The notes beneath the pieces were generated by a model that worked only from the letters and a program-made list of their open reading frames with translations, did no database searches and was not told the origin of the DNA. Below are positions 23,898-32,115 of a DNA stretch of 41,878 nt, piece by piece. The DNA comes from Candidatus Acetocimmeria pyornia. Its GTDB lineage: Bacteria > Bacillota > Sulfobacillia > UBA3575. Within the stretch, counting starts at the first letter, position 1. Each line of letters starts with the position of its first letter. The stretch lies in NCBI GenBank assembly GCA_004367365.1, contig SESX01000004.1:1-41878 (forward strand). Direction: 5' to 3'. Both the position numbers and the translations under genes were made by a program.

Positions 23898-23920
23898 CAG
23901 ACAAGACCACCTTCTACCGG

Positions 23921-24877
23921 TTAGTTAAATTCATCCGGGTCGCCCAAACGAAATTGGCCCAACGGTTCCACTTCCGTGGGAATCTCGGCCTGAGGGACAT
24001 GGAACAGTGCACCGATATCCTTGGCCAGTTTCTTGTTCAGCTTCATGAGGGGAATGTTGACAGGACAAACCCGTTCGCATTCCCCGCACCCCGTACACCG
24101 TCCGGCCACATGCATGGCCCGGGTAAAATGGAACATTTCCTGCTCATCCAGGGAGGTACCTTTGCCCAGCCATCGAGGTTCGGCCACATCAAAACAACAA
24201 ACCCGGCAGTTACAGGCCGGACAGACGTTCCGGCAGGCATAACACCTCAGGCACCGTTCAAACTGCCTGGTCCAGTACCGGCGCCGTTCACCGGGGGCCC
24301 ATTCCTCCAAGGCACGGACGTCAGAGTAATCCTCTTCAGCCAACGGGCCGTTCGCCACCTTTTCCCCCAGCAGCAAATCGTAGAATTCCGGATTGTGGTC
24401 CGGGCAGGTCAGACACCGGGGGAGAAGGTATTCCTTCCTTGGGACTCGTTTGTCACCTGTTTCTCCCCGCAGAATGACCTCTTCACCCTCTTCAACCACC
24501 TCTACCAGGCCAGCCGGGTAGACCTCCTGGACCTTCTTCCGGTCGTAGATACCAATGCAGGGGAGGCCAACCACGAAAACCCGCCCTCGCTCCACGCGGT
24601 GGTCGGTTAACAACCTTTTCAATGCCCGAAGGTCACAACCCTTGGCCAGAACCCCCACCACCTCGTCACCGGCCAGGTAATCCAGCAGGTACTTGGAGAG
24701 GTTGTGGGCGCAAAAGTTGTTCAAAAAGAGGTTTTCCACATGCTCAGCTGTAGTGAGAAAAAAGGGTATGGGCTCCACTTGGCTGTGACCGGCCTGGTAG
24801 GCGATGAAAAAGTCTACCGTACGGTCTTTCAGCAGGCGTGCCACCGTCTCCTTCAGTTCAGAGAGTTTCTCCTTCAC
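23921..24877 (-). CDS. flxC: FlxC, FrhB-like 4Fe-4S electron-transfer subunit
   Basis: A 318-residue iron-sulfur protein with similarity to the FrhB-like/4Fe-4S dicluster families. The N-terminal half contains VLAKGCDLRALKRLL and VVGLPCIGIYD. Cysteine-rich segments follow: CLTCPDH, CLRCYACRNVCPACNCRVCC and CTGCGECERVCPVN, giving at least two [4Fe-4S] clusters. It starts with GTG in a 4-base overlap with the flxD stop (GTGA), so translation is coupled. It probably bridges FlxB and FlxD. The C letter is by position in the operon. Confidence 0.8.
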   Translation of the reverse strand: MKEKLSELKETVARLLKDRTVDFFIAYQAGHSQVEPIPFFLTTAEHVENLFLNNFCAHNLSKYLLDYLAGDEVVGVLAKGCDLRALKRLLTDHRVERGRVFVVGLPCIGIYDRKKVQEVYPAGLVEVVEEGEEVILRGETGDKRVPRKEYLLPRCLTCPDHNPEFYDLLLGEKVANGPLAEEDYSDVRALEEWAPGERRRYWTRQFERCLRCYACRNVCPACNCRVCCFDVAEPRWLGKGTSLDEQEMFHFTRAMHVAGRCTGCGECERVCPVNIPLMKLNKKLAKDIGALFHVPQAEIPTEVEPLGQFRLGDPDEFN

Positions 24878-25332
24878 ATGACATCCCTCATTTTATCCAT
24901 CTTGGCTGGCCCCAGGGCTTTAACCTGCTCGGTTATTTCCGCCACGACATCGGCGAACTTTTGCCCTTCGGACCCAGAAATCCAGCGTACCTGGAACCGG
25001 CGCGGTTCGATCCCCAGGTATTCCAACAGCCTTTTCACCAGCAAGAACCGGCGCCGTGTGAAGTAGTTTCCTGTTGAGTAGTGGCAATCACCGGGGTGAC
25101 ACCCGGCCACCAGGACACCATCCGCCCCCCGCTGGAAGGCCCGGAGCACGAATTGGGGGTTGACCCGGCCCGAACAGGGAACGCGAATGATGCGAATATT
25201 ACAAGGATAAGGGATCCGGCTGGTCCCGGCCAGGTCCGCCCCGGCGTACGAACACCAGTTGCAGCAGAACCCAATGATCTTCGGTTCCCAACCGGCGGTG
25301 CTGACCCCTGTTCCCGCCCGTTCTACAGACAT
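24874..25332 (-). CDS. flxD: FlxD/MvhD-type subunit
   Basis: MvhD-family protein of 152 residues with the [2Fe-2S] cysteine pattern of that family (CCNWCSYAGADLAG, then RVPCSGRV and AGCHPGDCHY). MvhD proteins dock to HdrA and pass electrons to its bifurcating flavin. The ATG at 25332 lies within the end of hdrA (10-base overlap), and its own stop overlaps the next gene, so hdrA, flxD and flxC are translationally coupled. An mvhD gene beside hdrA occurs in both hydrogenase-linked and Flx-linked complexes. The flx genes downstream, and the absence of hydrogenase genes, argue for the Flx type. Confidence 0.9.
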   Translation of the reverse strand: MSVERAGTGVSTAGWEPKIIGFCCNWCSYAGADLAGTSRIPYPCNIRIIRVPCSGRVNPQFVLRAFQRGADGVLVAGCHPGDCHYSTGNYFTRRRFLLVKRLLEYLGIEPRRFQVRWISGSEGQKFADVVAEITEQVKALGPAKMDKMRDVM

Positions 25333-27302
25333 ATGGCTTCAACCTCCGCCAGAATTTGTTCGTTGGTGAATCCCTTCAGGTTCATCGCCCCTGACCGGCA
25401 GGCCACCGTACAGGCGCCGCACCCCTGGCAGAGGCCGGTGTTCACGGTAGCCACGCGGCGTGAAACGGTCCTCTTGCCCACCCTTTCTTCGATGGTCTTG
25501 ATATCGATGGCACCATAGGGACAGGTGGGCTTACACCATTCACAACCCGAACAGGTACCCTCATCCACGGTAGCCACCATCGGGTTGGTTTCCAGCTCAT
25601 CCCGCGAGAAAAGCATGGCCACCTTGACCGCCGCCGCACTCGCCTGGGCCACGGTATCGGGAATATCCTTGGGGCCCTGGCAGGCACCGGCCAGGAAAAC
25701 CCCGGCGGTATTGGTTTCCACCGGGCGCAGTTTCGGGTGGGCCTCGGTGAAGAAATGGTACTGGTCGTAGGAAAAGCCGATCCTCTGGGCCAATTCAGCC
25801 GCGTCACGGCGAGCGACCATGGCCGTCGCAAGGACCACCAGGTCGGCTTCGATTTCGACCTGTGCGCCGACAAGGGTGTCCTCACCCCGAACCACGAGCT
25901 GATCCCCCTTGGGATAGATCCTGGCCACCCGGCCCCGCAGGTAGTTGACCCCGAATTCCTCTGTAGCCCGGGTGTAAAACTCTTCGTAACCCTTCCCAGG
26001 GGTGCGCACATCCATGTAAAAAACGTAGGCTTCCGCCTCGGGCATTTTCTCCCGCAGGAGGATTGCCTGTTTGGCAGTGTACATACAGCACGTCCGCGAA
26101 CAGTATGGAAAGCCTTTGGCCTCGTCGCGGGAGCCGACACACTTGACAAAGACCACGGTCTTGGGGATCTTCCCGTCGGAAGGCCGTTTCAGTTTACCTC
26201 CCGTCGGGCCGGAAGCGTTTATCAAGCGCTCAAACTCCAAGCCGGTGATGACATCGGGGTATTTTCCGTACCCGTATTCCCCGTAAACCGAATGGTCGAA
26301 CAACTCGTAACCGGTAGCCACGACAATGGCCCCAAACCTCTCCCGGAGCAGCTCGTCTTCCTGTTCAAAATCCACCGCCCCGGCAGGGCAGACCTTCTTG
26401 CAGACCCCACATTTGCCCTTGGTGAAGTAGCGGCAGTTTTCGCGGTCGATCACCGGCTTATTGGGAACCGCCTGGGGGAAGGGGATGTAGATGGCCTTCC
26501 GCTCACCCAGCCCACAATCAAACTCGTTCGGGGCTTTACTGGGGCATTTACTCCAACAAATTCCGCACCCTGTACATACGTCCTCGTTAACCGAGCGCGC
26601 TTTCTTACGGATGGTAACCTCAAAGTTGCCGATGTAACCCCCAACCTCCTCAATTTCGGCGTAGGTGAGGAGCCTGATCTTGGGATGCTGCGCTGCATCC
26701 ACCATCTTGGGGGTGAGAATGCAGGCCGAACAATCCAGTGTCGGAAAGGTCTTGTCAAGTTGGGCCATCCGGCCGCCGATGGTGGGTTCTTTCTCAACCA
26801 AGACCACCTGGTGCCCGGCATCCGCAATATCTAGGGCCGCCTGGATCCCGGCGATCCCCCCACCGATCACCAGGGCCCGCTTTTCGACAGGAATGGTGGA
26901 AGTAGTGAGGGGAGTATTCCTGATCACCTTGGCCACGGCGGCTCGAAGGAGGTCAATGGCCTTGGGGGTGGCTTCCTCCACGCTTGTGTGCACCCATGAG
27001 CAGTGCTCCCGGATATTGGCAATTTCCAGGAGGTAAGGATTCAAACCCGCCTTGGCCACAGTACGTTGAAAGGTTTTCTCGTGCATCCGGGGGGAACAGG
27101 CGGCAACTACCACCCGGTCAAGGTTATGCTCCCGGATTCCCGCCACAATCTGCGCCTGACCAGGTTCCGAACAGGTATACTTGTTCTGCTCGACATGAAC
27201 CACGTTGGTGAGTTTTTCGACGGCCTTCTGCACCCGGTCCAGGTCAACGGTAGACGCAATGTTGGAACCACACCAACACAAAAATACTCCAACCCTTATC
27301 AC
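25323..27302 (-). CDS. hdrA: HdrA, bifurcating flavoprotein of heterodisulfide reductase-like complex
   Basis: HdrA carries the FAD that splits electron pairs between a low-potential and a high-potential branch. The 659-residue protein starts with the conserved cysteine block FLCWCGSNI, has the FAD motif VIGGGIAGIQAALDIADAG at about 145-163, a TLDCSACILTPKM segment, and four further cysteine clusters: CTGCGICWSKCP, CGVCKKVCP, CSGCEWCKPTCP and CQGCGACTVAC. Length and order match class HdrA proteins. It sits between hdrB (upstream, 40-base gap) and flxD (overlap). The GTG at 27302 begins the family N-terminus, VIRVGVFLCWCG. No methanogen partner genes are present, so the disulfide substrate is unknown. 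Confidence 0.95.
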   Translation of the reverse strand: MIRVGVFLCWCGSNIASTVDLDRVQKAVEKLTNVVHVEQNKYTCSEPGQAQIVAGIREHNLDRVVVAACSPRMHEKTFQRTVAKAGLNPYLLEIANIREHCSWVHTSVEEATPKAIDLLRAAVAKVIRNTPLTTSTIPVEKRALVIGGGIAGIQAALDIADAGHQVVLVEKEPTIGGRMAQLDKTFPTLDCSACILTPKMVDAAQHPKIRLLTYAEIEEVGGYIGNFEVTIRKKARSVNEDVCTGCGICWSKCPSKAPNEFDCGLGERKAIYIPFPQAVPNKPVIDRENCRYFTKGKCGVCKKVCPAGAVDFEQEDELLRERFGAIVVATGYELFDHSVYGEYGYGKYPDVITGLEFERLINASGPTGGKLKRPSDGKIPKTVVFVKCVGSRDEAKGFPYCSRTCCMYTAKQAILLREKMPEAEAYVFYMDVRTPGKGYEEFYTRATEEFGVNYLRGRVARIYPKGDQLVVRGEDTLVGAQVEIEADLVVLATAMVARRDAAELAQRIGFSYDQYHFFTEAHPKLRPVETNTAGVFLAGACQGPKDIPDTVAQASAAAVKVAMLFSRDELETNPMVATVDEGTCSGCEWCKPTCPYGAIDIKTIEERVGKRTVSRRVATVNTGLCQGCGACTVACRSGAMNLKGFTNEQILAEVEAICL

Positions 27303-27342
27303 ACATCATCGCCCCCGAGAATCTGATTTGGCGTGGATGGAT

Positions 27343-28212
27343 TCAAGCTAGCTCCTTCTCCCTCAGGAGGCGGAGGGACTCCACCATGTGTGTGCCCAGT
27401 CCAAGGGAACGGGGCTCGAGACCAAGCGCCAGGCCCAAAAGCTCGGTAATGTAATAAATGGGCATGTTATAGGTGGTGCCGAACTGTTTTTCGATGGCCT
27501 TCTGGCGCATGTCAAGGTTGGCCTGACAAAGTGGGCAGGCAGTAGCAATACAGTCCGCCCCGTTAGACTTGGCAGCAGCGAGAATATCATTGGAGAGTTT
27601 TTCCACGATATCCACCCGGGCGAAGGCAAAACTCCCACCACAGCACTCTGTCTTGTGGGGCCACATAACAGCTTCGGCCCCTGAAGCCTCCACCAGGGCA
27701 TCCATGGTAGTGGGGTTCTCAGGGTCGTCAAACTTTGTAACTTCCGGGGGACGCACCAGGAGACACCCGTAGTACGAAGCCACCCGCAGTCCCTTGAGTG
27801 GTTTGGTAACCATCTCCCGGACCTTTTCTACACCGAAATCTGTGGCCAGGACCTCAAGCACTGCTTTCACTTTAACGGTACCCTGGTACTCCCCTTCCAC
27901 TACCTGTTCCACCTTACCCTTCAACCTGGCGTCCTGTTCCATCTTGTGCTGGGCCGTAACCAGGCGGTTAAAACAAGCCGCACACGGGGCAACCAGGTCC
28001 AGACCCTGTTTTTCCGCGATGACCAGGTTCCTGGTCGGAAGGGCTACCGCCAGCAGGTGGTTGGTTGTATGCGCGGAACTAGCCCCGCAGCAGCTCCAGT
28101 CCGGGAGTTCTTCCAGCTCAATACCCAGCGCGCGGAAGGTGGCCCGGGTGGACAGGTCGTATTCCTTGGCCGTACCTTCCAGGGAACACCCGGGGTAGTA
28201 CGCGTACCTCAT
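27343..28212 (-). CDS. hdrB: HdrB, disulfide-reducing subunit with two CCG domains
   Basis: HdrB carries the catalytic non-cubane 4Fe-4S clusters that cleave disulfides. The 289-residue protein opens with the typical YYPGCSLEGTAKEY and has two CCG domains: one around SCCGASSAH with a later PCAACFNRL, and one around ECCGGSFAFA with a later ACPLCQANLD. All expected cysteines are in place. The start ATG overlaps the hdrC stop (ATGA). In bacteria with Flx-Hdr the disulfide substrate is not established. DsrC-type proteins or other small thiols have been proposed. Confidence 0.95.
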   Translation of the reverse strand: MRYAYYPGCSLEGTAKEYDLSTRATFRALGIELEELPDWSCCGASSAHTTNHLLAVALPTRNLVIAEKQGLDLVAPCAACFNRLVTAQHKMEQDARLKGKVEQVVEGEYQGTVKVKAVLEVLATDFGVEKVREMVTKPLKGLRVASYYGCLLVRPPEVTKFDDPENPTTMDALVEASGAEAVMWPHKTECCGGSFAFARVDIVEKLSNDILAAAKSNGADCIATACPLCQANLDMRQKAIEKQFGTTYNMPIYYITELLGLALGLEPRSLGLGTHMVESLRLLREKELA

Positions 28213-28784
28213 TGGACATCCCCCTCAAGTTCCTTGCATTTTTCGAATATCTTCCGAACGCTCTCTGCTCCTTTTACCTTGGGACCGAAAAGCCTCAGTT
28301 TCCCCTGGAAGAACATTCTCCGCCCCAGGTCCACGTCCTGGAACAAGTTCCCCGTCGCAATCTTGTAACGGGCAGCCAGCTGAAACTCGTGCTGCCGTCC
28401 CCCCTTACGAATGATATCAAGAAAGAGGTCATGGAACAGGGGAACCTTCCGTTCCCTGATGGGACGGTTTTCCTTCCGGCAGATCATTCTCAGGGCTTCC
28501 ATAACGCCGGCGATATCTACCTCCCTGGGACAGCGGGTTGTGCAGGTCATACAATGGGCACAAAGCCAAATGGTGGAGGTCGAAAGGACCTTGTCTTTCA
28601 TGCCCAGCTGCACCATCCGCATCACCTGCCGGGGTTGATAATCCATGGCATACGAGACCGGACACCCGGCAGAACACTTCCCGCACTGGTAACAGGAATT
28701 GACATTTTTCCCGCCGTGCTTCTCGACTTCGTCAATAAACTCTTTTCGGTTCCGAACGATTTCGGTAAGATTTACAACCGCCAT
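28209..28784 (-). CDS. hdrC: HdrC, ferredoxin-like subunit of heterodisulfide reductase
   Basis: HdrC transfers electrons from HdrA to HdrB through two [4Fe-4S] clusters. The 191-residue protein shows CYQCGKCSAGCPVSY (about residues 33-47) and CAHCMTCTTRCPREVD (about 76-91). The length is typical. The ATG at 28784 has an agagggg ribosome binding site 5 bases upstream. It is the first gene of the hdrCBA-flxDCBA operon. The promoter must lie in the structured region 28785-29727, which I cannot resolve further. Confidence 0.95.
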   Translation of the reverse strand: MAVVNLTEIVRNRKEFIDEVEKHGGKNVNSCYQCGKCSAGCPVSYAMDYQPRQVMRMVQLGMKDKVLSTSTIWLCAHCMTCTTRCPREVDIAGVMEALRMICRKENRPIRERKVPLFHDLFLDIIRKGGRQHEFQLAARYKIATGNLFQDVDLGRRMFFQGKLRLFGPKVKGAESVRKIFEKCKELEGDVQ

Positions 28785-28877
28785 CTAAACCCCTCTTCCC
28801 TTCCTGAGCCCAGGAGTTATCTGCACTAAGAACCCGACCAGACGGCATCTCTTCTACGAACATACCACTACCTGCCT

Positions 28878-28966
28878 CGCCAGGGGTGCTCCTCCACTCG
28901 CCTTTCCTATTCCTCGGCCCTCCGGGCCTGCGGCATAACCGGTCTCGCCCCGGAGCATCCCTGGCG
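28878..28966 (-). other. Long stem-loop upstream of hdrC
   Basis: cgccaggggtgctcc (28878-28892) pairs with ggagcatccctggcg (28952-28966) over 15 positions with a single wobble. The 59-base interior contains a second stem, ggccc/gggcc. No T-run follows, so it is not a simple terminator. It is too structured for chance in this GC range. It could be an untranslated-RNA hairpin, a MITE-like inverted repeat, or part of the larger structured region beside it. Confidence 0.65.
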
Positions 28967-29029
28967 TGCAACTCATGTTCCTACCCGATCAAAAGCCCGC
29001 TGAATACCGGGTCCAATTTTCATTCTTCG

Positions 29030-29400
29030 TGGTGCCGCCGCGCCGCAAGGCGGCATGGAGCACTTCCACGAAAATGCCCCACCGGCGCCGGCCTTCCTTC
29101 GCGGCGTCACGCTCACCGTATACTTGTAATGAACCTCGGCGGCTCCGGGCCGCAGCCGCCAACTCACCCTCCGGGCCTAAACAGGTGGCTGCGGCTGGTC
29201 CTCCGCCGCCTGTGGTTCTCGAACTCGTTCGCTGATGGCCGCTCAGGAAGCCCGCGCCTCCCCGTTCGTTGCCACCCCTGATGGACACCACAGTAACCGG
29301 CTTGTTCCTGATTTTCGTGCTTCCCCTCCCTTCTTCCTTTACGGCATCGTGCCGAGACCAGAACTTCAAGCTACCCTTCCCGGCGTGAGGGAGCATGGGA
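29030..29400 (-). ncRNA. GC-rich hairpin-rich region, possible structured RNA of unknown type
   Basis: Three closely spaced stems are visible: tgccgcc/ggcggca (29033-29039 with 29049-29055), ggcggct/agccgcc (29138-29144 with 29154-29160), and caggtggc/gccgcctg (29182-29189 with 29205-29212, one wobble). Frames crossing the region are low-complexity and unlike any protein family I know. A HEARO/omega-RNA-type element left by an IscB/IsrB-like transposon, with no protein gene retained, is one possible explanation. A remnant of another mobile RNA is a second. The strand and borders are guesses; only the hairpins are observed. Confidence 0.3.
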
Positions 29401-29727
29401 CTACCTGCAGGACAAAAAAGAGAAAAAGAGTTCTTTCACGAGTCCCCCTCAACATCCCCACTCTTCTCCCTCTCCGCTACAGGAACAAGAATACCTTTTT
29501 CCGGCCGGGCCTGGCCCTGTCCAGCGTCAAAATGGTACAGAAGACAGGATTCTTACAGGACTTACCCGACGATGAAGTTTCGGAAGTTTCGTAACACTGT
29601 TGTTAGGCTTTGTACTTACCGCCTGGCACCTCATTGGATTCATTCAACGAATCTGCACCATTTCCTTCTTCTCCCCAAAGGGTATCAGGCAGGCCTGATT
29701 TTCACGAGGGACGAGAAAGCTCAACAG
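29400..29727. other. Intergenic region downstream of the sensor kinase, no gene seen
   Basis: I see no convincing gene. A short palindromic stem (atcaggc/gcctgat at about 29686-29701) lies 25-40 bases after the kinase stop codon but has no T-run. A pyrimidine-rich stretch occupies 29405-29480. Confidence 0.5.
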
Positions 29728-31212
29728 CTACCCCCCTGCACCCATTGGCCCCGCCACGGGCAGGATAAAGGTGAAGGTTGTCCCTTTCCCCAGCATGCTT
29801 TCGACACTGATTTCCCCCCCGTGCGCGGCGATGATCCCCTTGACAATCGCCAGGCCCAGTCCGGTTCCTCCGCCTTTGCGCGTCCTGGCCTTATCAACTT
29901 TGTAAAACCGCTCCCAGATATACGGAAGCTCATCTTCCGGAATTCCCTCTCCTGTATCAGATACCTTCACTTGGAGCCGTCCCGCCCGGTCCTTCACTTC
30001 AATCCGAACCACGTCACCACTCCCTGTGTACTGGAGGGCATTACTGACCAGGTTGATGAGCACCTGCTCCAAGCGGTCGGCATCACCGGCAACGAGGGGA
30101 AGACCTTCCGGTACAATGGCCTCGAGCTTAATCCCGTTTTCCCTGGCCCTGGGCTCCAGTTTGGATACCACAACTTTGATGAGTTCATCCATGGCCACCG
30201 GGCCGCGCTCGAGGACGAGTTTTCCTTCCTCAATCCGGTGCAGGTCAAGGAGGTCGTCTACCAGTCTCCTTAATCTCAAGGTTTCGTCGTGAATAATGCT
30301 CAGGTAGTTGCTGCGCTCTTCCTCGGTTTTCGGAAGATCATCCTTCAAGGCTTCAGTATAACCCTGAAGGTAACTCAACGGGGTTCTCAGTTCGTGGGAA
30401 ACATTGGCCACGAATTGGCGCCGCCTCTGCTCGATCCTTTTTTCGGCCGCGGTCTTCTTTTTCAATTCCTGGCTCAGGTAATTCAAGCTCCTGGCGAGGG
30501 CACCTATTTCGTCCCGTGAATCCTCCGGAACCTGGCCGGTAAAATCCCCACGGGCCATATCGAGGGCAATGCGGTTCATCTTGAGCAAGGGGCGCGTGAT
30601 CTTTCGGGAAAGCACCAAGCTCAAAACCGTCGCCACAACAATGGCCCCGCCGCCGGCGTAAAGGATCAAGAGACGAACGGTTTTAATGGTCTCGGAAATC
30701 GGTTCCATGGGAGCATAGAGCAAGACAGCCCCCGCGATCTCGCCGTCCCGGATGATGGGTACAGCGGCAGTAAGAAGGGTGGTCTCGAAATCCTGGTGGT
30801 AGCCACGCTTGACCACCACGTTGCCCTTCAAAACCTCGTTCACCTCATCGGTATTGAGGCGCACCCCGTGCTGCATCATCATCATCCCGGTCATGCCCCT
30901 GTGGGCACTCCTACCCATATACCCGGAGCCTGAACACATCCTGACCATTCCCTCTGGGTCGATGATAGTTATGTTGGCGTCAACAAAGGAAGCCATGAAC
31001 TCGACCTGCCGGCCAACCATCGGGTTGCTGATGGGATACTCGGCCAGAATTTCGGCCAGGCGGGTCCCATCGTCCACCAGTTTTTCTGACTTCAGTTCAT
31101 AGTAAAAACCGGCAAAAAGCTCGGAGAAAACCAGGCCCAGAAAGAGCAGGATGATAACGGCGAAGACAATAAAGCTTATCCAGAGTTTCCCAACTATACT
31201 GCGGAAAAACAT
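29728..31212 (-). CDS. Sensor histidine kinase with Met/His-rich extracytoplasmic loop
   Basis: A 494-residue kinase from the ATG at 31212. TM1 is at about 10-32 and TM2 at about 181-203; the sensor domain between them contains a striking Met/His/Cys segment at about 89-115 (VRMCSGSGYMGRSAHRGM, then TGMMMMQH). A HAMP domain (203-255) leads to the HisKA box with His273 (VSHELRTPLS), the N box at Asn391, the G1 box DTGEG and the G2 box GGGTGLGL. All catalytic motifs are intact. Met/His clusters suggest metal sensing, such as copper. The small Met-rich secreted protein encoded just upstream supports a shared theme. No response regulator gene is adjacent. An ATG six codons earlier is an alternative start. 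Confidence 0.92.
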   Translation of the reverse strand: MFFRSIVGKLWISFIVFAVIILLFLGLVFSELFAGFYYELKSEKLVDDGTRLAEILAEYPISNPMVGRQVEFMASFVDANITIIDPEGMVRMCSGSGYMGRSAHRGMTGMMMMQHGVRLNTDEVNEVLKGNVVVKRGYHQDFETTLLTAAVPIIRDGEIAGAVLLYAPMEPISETIKTVRLLILYAGGGAIVVATVLSLVLSRKITRPLLKMNRIALDMARGDFTGQVPEDSRDEIGALARSLNYLSQELKKKTAAEKRIEQRRRQFVANVSHELRTPLSYLQGYTEALKDDLPKTEEERSNYLSIIHDETLRLRRLVDDLLDLHRIEEGKLVLERGPVAMDELIKVVVSKLEPRARENGIKLEAIVPEGLPLVAGDADRLEQVLINLVSNALQYTGSGDVVRIEVKDRAGRLQVKVSDTGEGIPEDELPYIWERFYKVDKARTRKGGGTGLGLAIVKGIIAAHGGEISVESMLGKGTTFTFILPVAGPMGAGG

Positions 31213-31330
31213 CACGTCACCCGCTTTCATACCAGGACCGTTTGGTCACCTTCTCAAATATTTACCTCAAATCCTCAGCTGCGGCTCACTACTTGCTCGT
31301 TGTTCCTTGCTTTGCTGCGAAAATGCCGTT

Positions 31331-31423
31331 TTACCTTTTCCCCTCTTTGTGGCCGCCTTCTGAAGCAGTATCTTCGGCCAACCAATCAGTTTTAGGGTAT
31401 TTTGATCCCATGATTTTCTCCAT
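31331..31423 (-). CDS. Possible 30-residue peptide gene
   Basis: A short frame starting at ATG 31423 reads MEKIMGSKYPKTDWLAEDTA and ends SEGGHKEGKR. It is preceded by a purine-rich agaagag. The composition looks protein-like, and it lies alone in the 280 bases between the terminator at 31512-31549 and the kinase gene. I know no relatives, so it may be chance or a fragment. Confidence 0.2.
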   Translation of the reverse strand: MEKIMGSKYPKTDWLAEDTASEGGHKEGKR

Positions 31424-31511
31424 GGTCTCTTCTTTTCACCAACCCCGTGACACCGGGTCGAAGAAGAACAAGTAACCAGCCAACCCATCTTATATTGTAG
31501 CACTCCCGGTC

Positions 31512-31549
31512 GAAAAACCAAAGGCATCCCCGCATCCATGGGGAATGCC
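31512..31549 (-). terminator. Intrinsic terminator after the Met-rich secreted protein gene
   Basis: On the minus strand GGCATTCCCC (31540-31549) pairs with GGGGATGCC (31523-31531), with one bulged base, followed by TTTGGTTTTTCG. It separates the small secreted protein gene from the histidine kinase, so the kinase needs readthrough or its own promoter. Confidence 0.78.
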
Positions 31550-31652
31550 TCTGGTAGGGTGAAGAGGAGTATTGCCGTATATTACTTCTATGTTGAGTGT
31601 ACCGCTCAGTACCGCTGCAGACCTTCTGTCTGGCATCAATTACTTACTGCCA

Positions 31653-32051
31653 CTACTGGGCCGAACCAAAGCCCGGAGTAAGCGTCGGTGCAAACCCGCC
31701 GCGCCAGCCCATCTGACCGTAACCCATCATTCCGTAGCCCATCATTGGGCCGTATCCAGCCGGGCCAAAGCCCATCATACCGCAACCATAACCGTAGCCA
31801 TACCCGGCATTGGGGTTTTGCTGCCAGTACTTGTAGTTAAGGTCCAAGCGCTCCTTCAGAAAGTTCCCCTGTTCCGGTGTTATGAACCCTAGAGCAACGT
31901 ACTTGTCAAGAATCTGCTTCCGGATGTTCACCAGCTGTTGGTACAGGTCAGCCAGCTCCTGGTCGATCCCTTCTTCGGCCGCCAGGGCAGTCGGCACAAA
32001 GAACGCAACAAGCAGCAGCACCGCCAGCCCGATTACAATCTTCTTTTTCAC
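31653..32051 (-). CDS. Secreted DUF2680-like protein with Met/Gly/Tyr-rich tail
   Basis: A 132-residue protein with a signal peptide (KKKIVIGLAVLLLVAFFVPTALA), then a helical DUF2680-like domain (ELADLYQQLVNIRKQILDKY, then GFITPEQGNFLKERLD). The tail of about 45 residues is very rich in Gly, Tyr and Met, including CGMMGFGPAGYGPMMGYGMM. Such tails can bind soft metals or self-assemble; the function is unknown. I chose the GTG at 32051 because gggagg lies 8 bases upstream. A GTG three codons earlier overlaps that site. Three direct repeats at 11-bp spacing lie about 65 bases upstream, so an OmpR/PhoB-type regulator probably controls it. Confidence 0.8.
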   Translation of the reverse strand: MKKKIVIGLAVLLLVAFFVPTALAAEEGIDQELADLYQQLVNIRKQILDKYVALGFITPEQGNFLKERLDLNYKYWQQNPNAGYGYGYGCGMMGFGPAGYGPMMGYGMMGYGQMGWRGGFAPTLTPGFGSAQ

Positions 32052-32115
32052 AGGTTTCACCTCCCTCCATGTCCGTGATTTCGATTTTAATTTTAGACAT
32101 GACTTTTGTTAGTTC

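Noticed and set aside
25737-26834. Plus-strand open frame of 365 codons opposite hdrA
   Set aside because: The HdrA reading is full-length with all motifs; the antisense frame is composition-driven.
28878-28966. Signal recognition particle RNA or RNase P RNA as an explanation of the long stem
   Set aside because: The conserved loops of those RNAs (for example the SRP GGAAGNAGCAGCC core) are not present.
28989-29396. 135-codon minus-strand frame in the structured region, and plus-strand frames overlapping it
   Set aside because: They are arginine/glycine-rich and low-complexity, lack a family match, and run through strong hairpins. Protein coding is unlikely.
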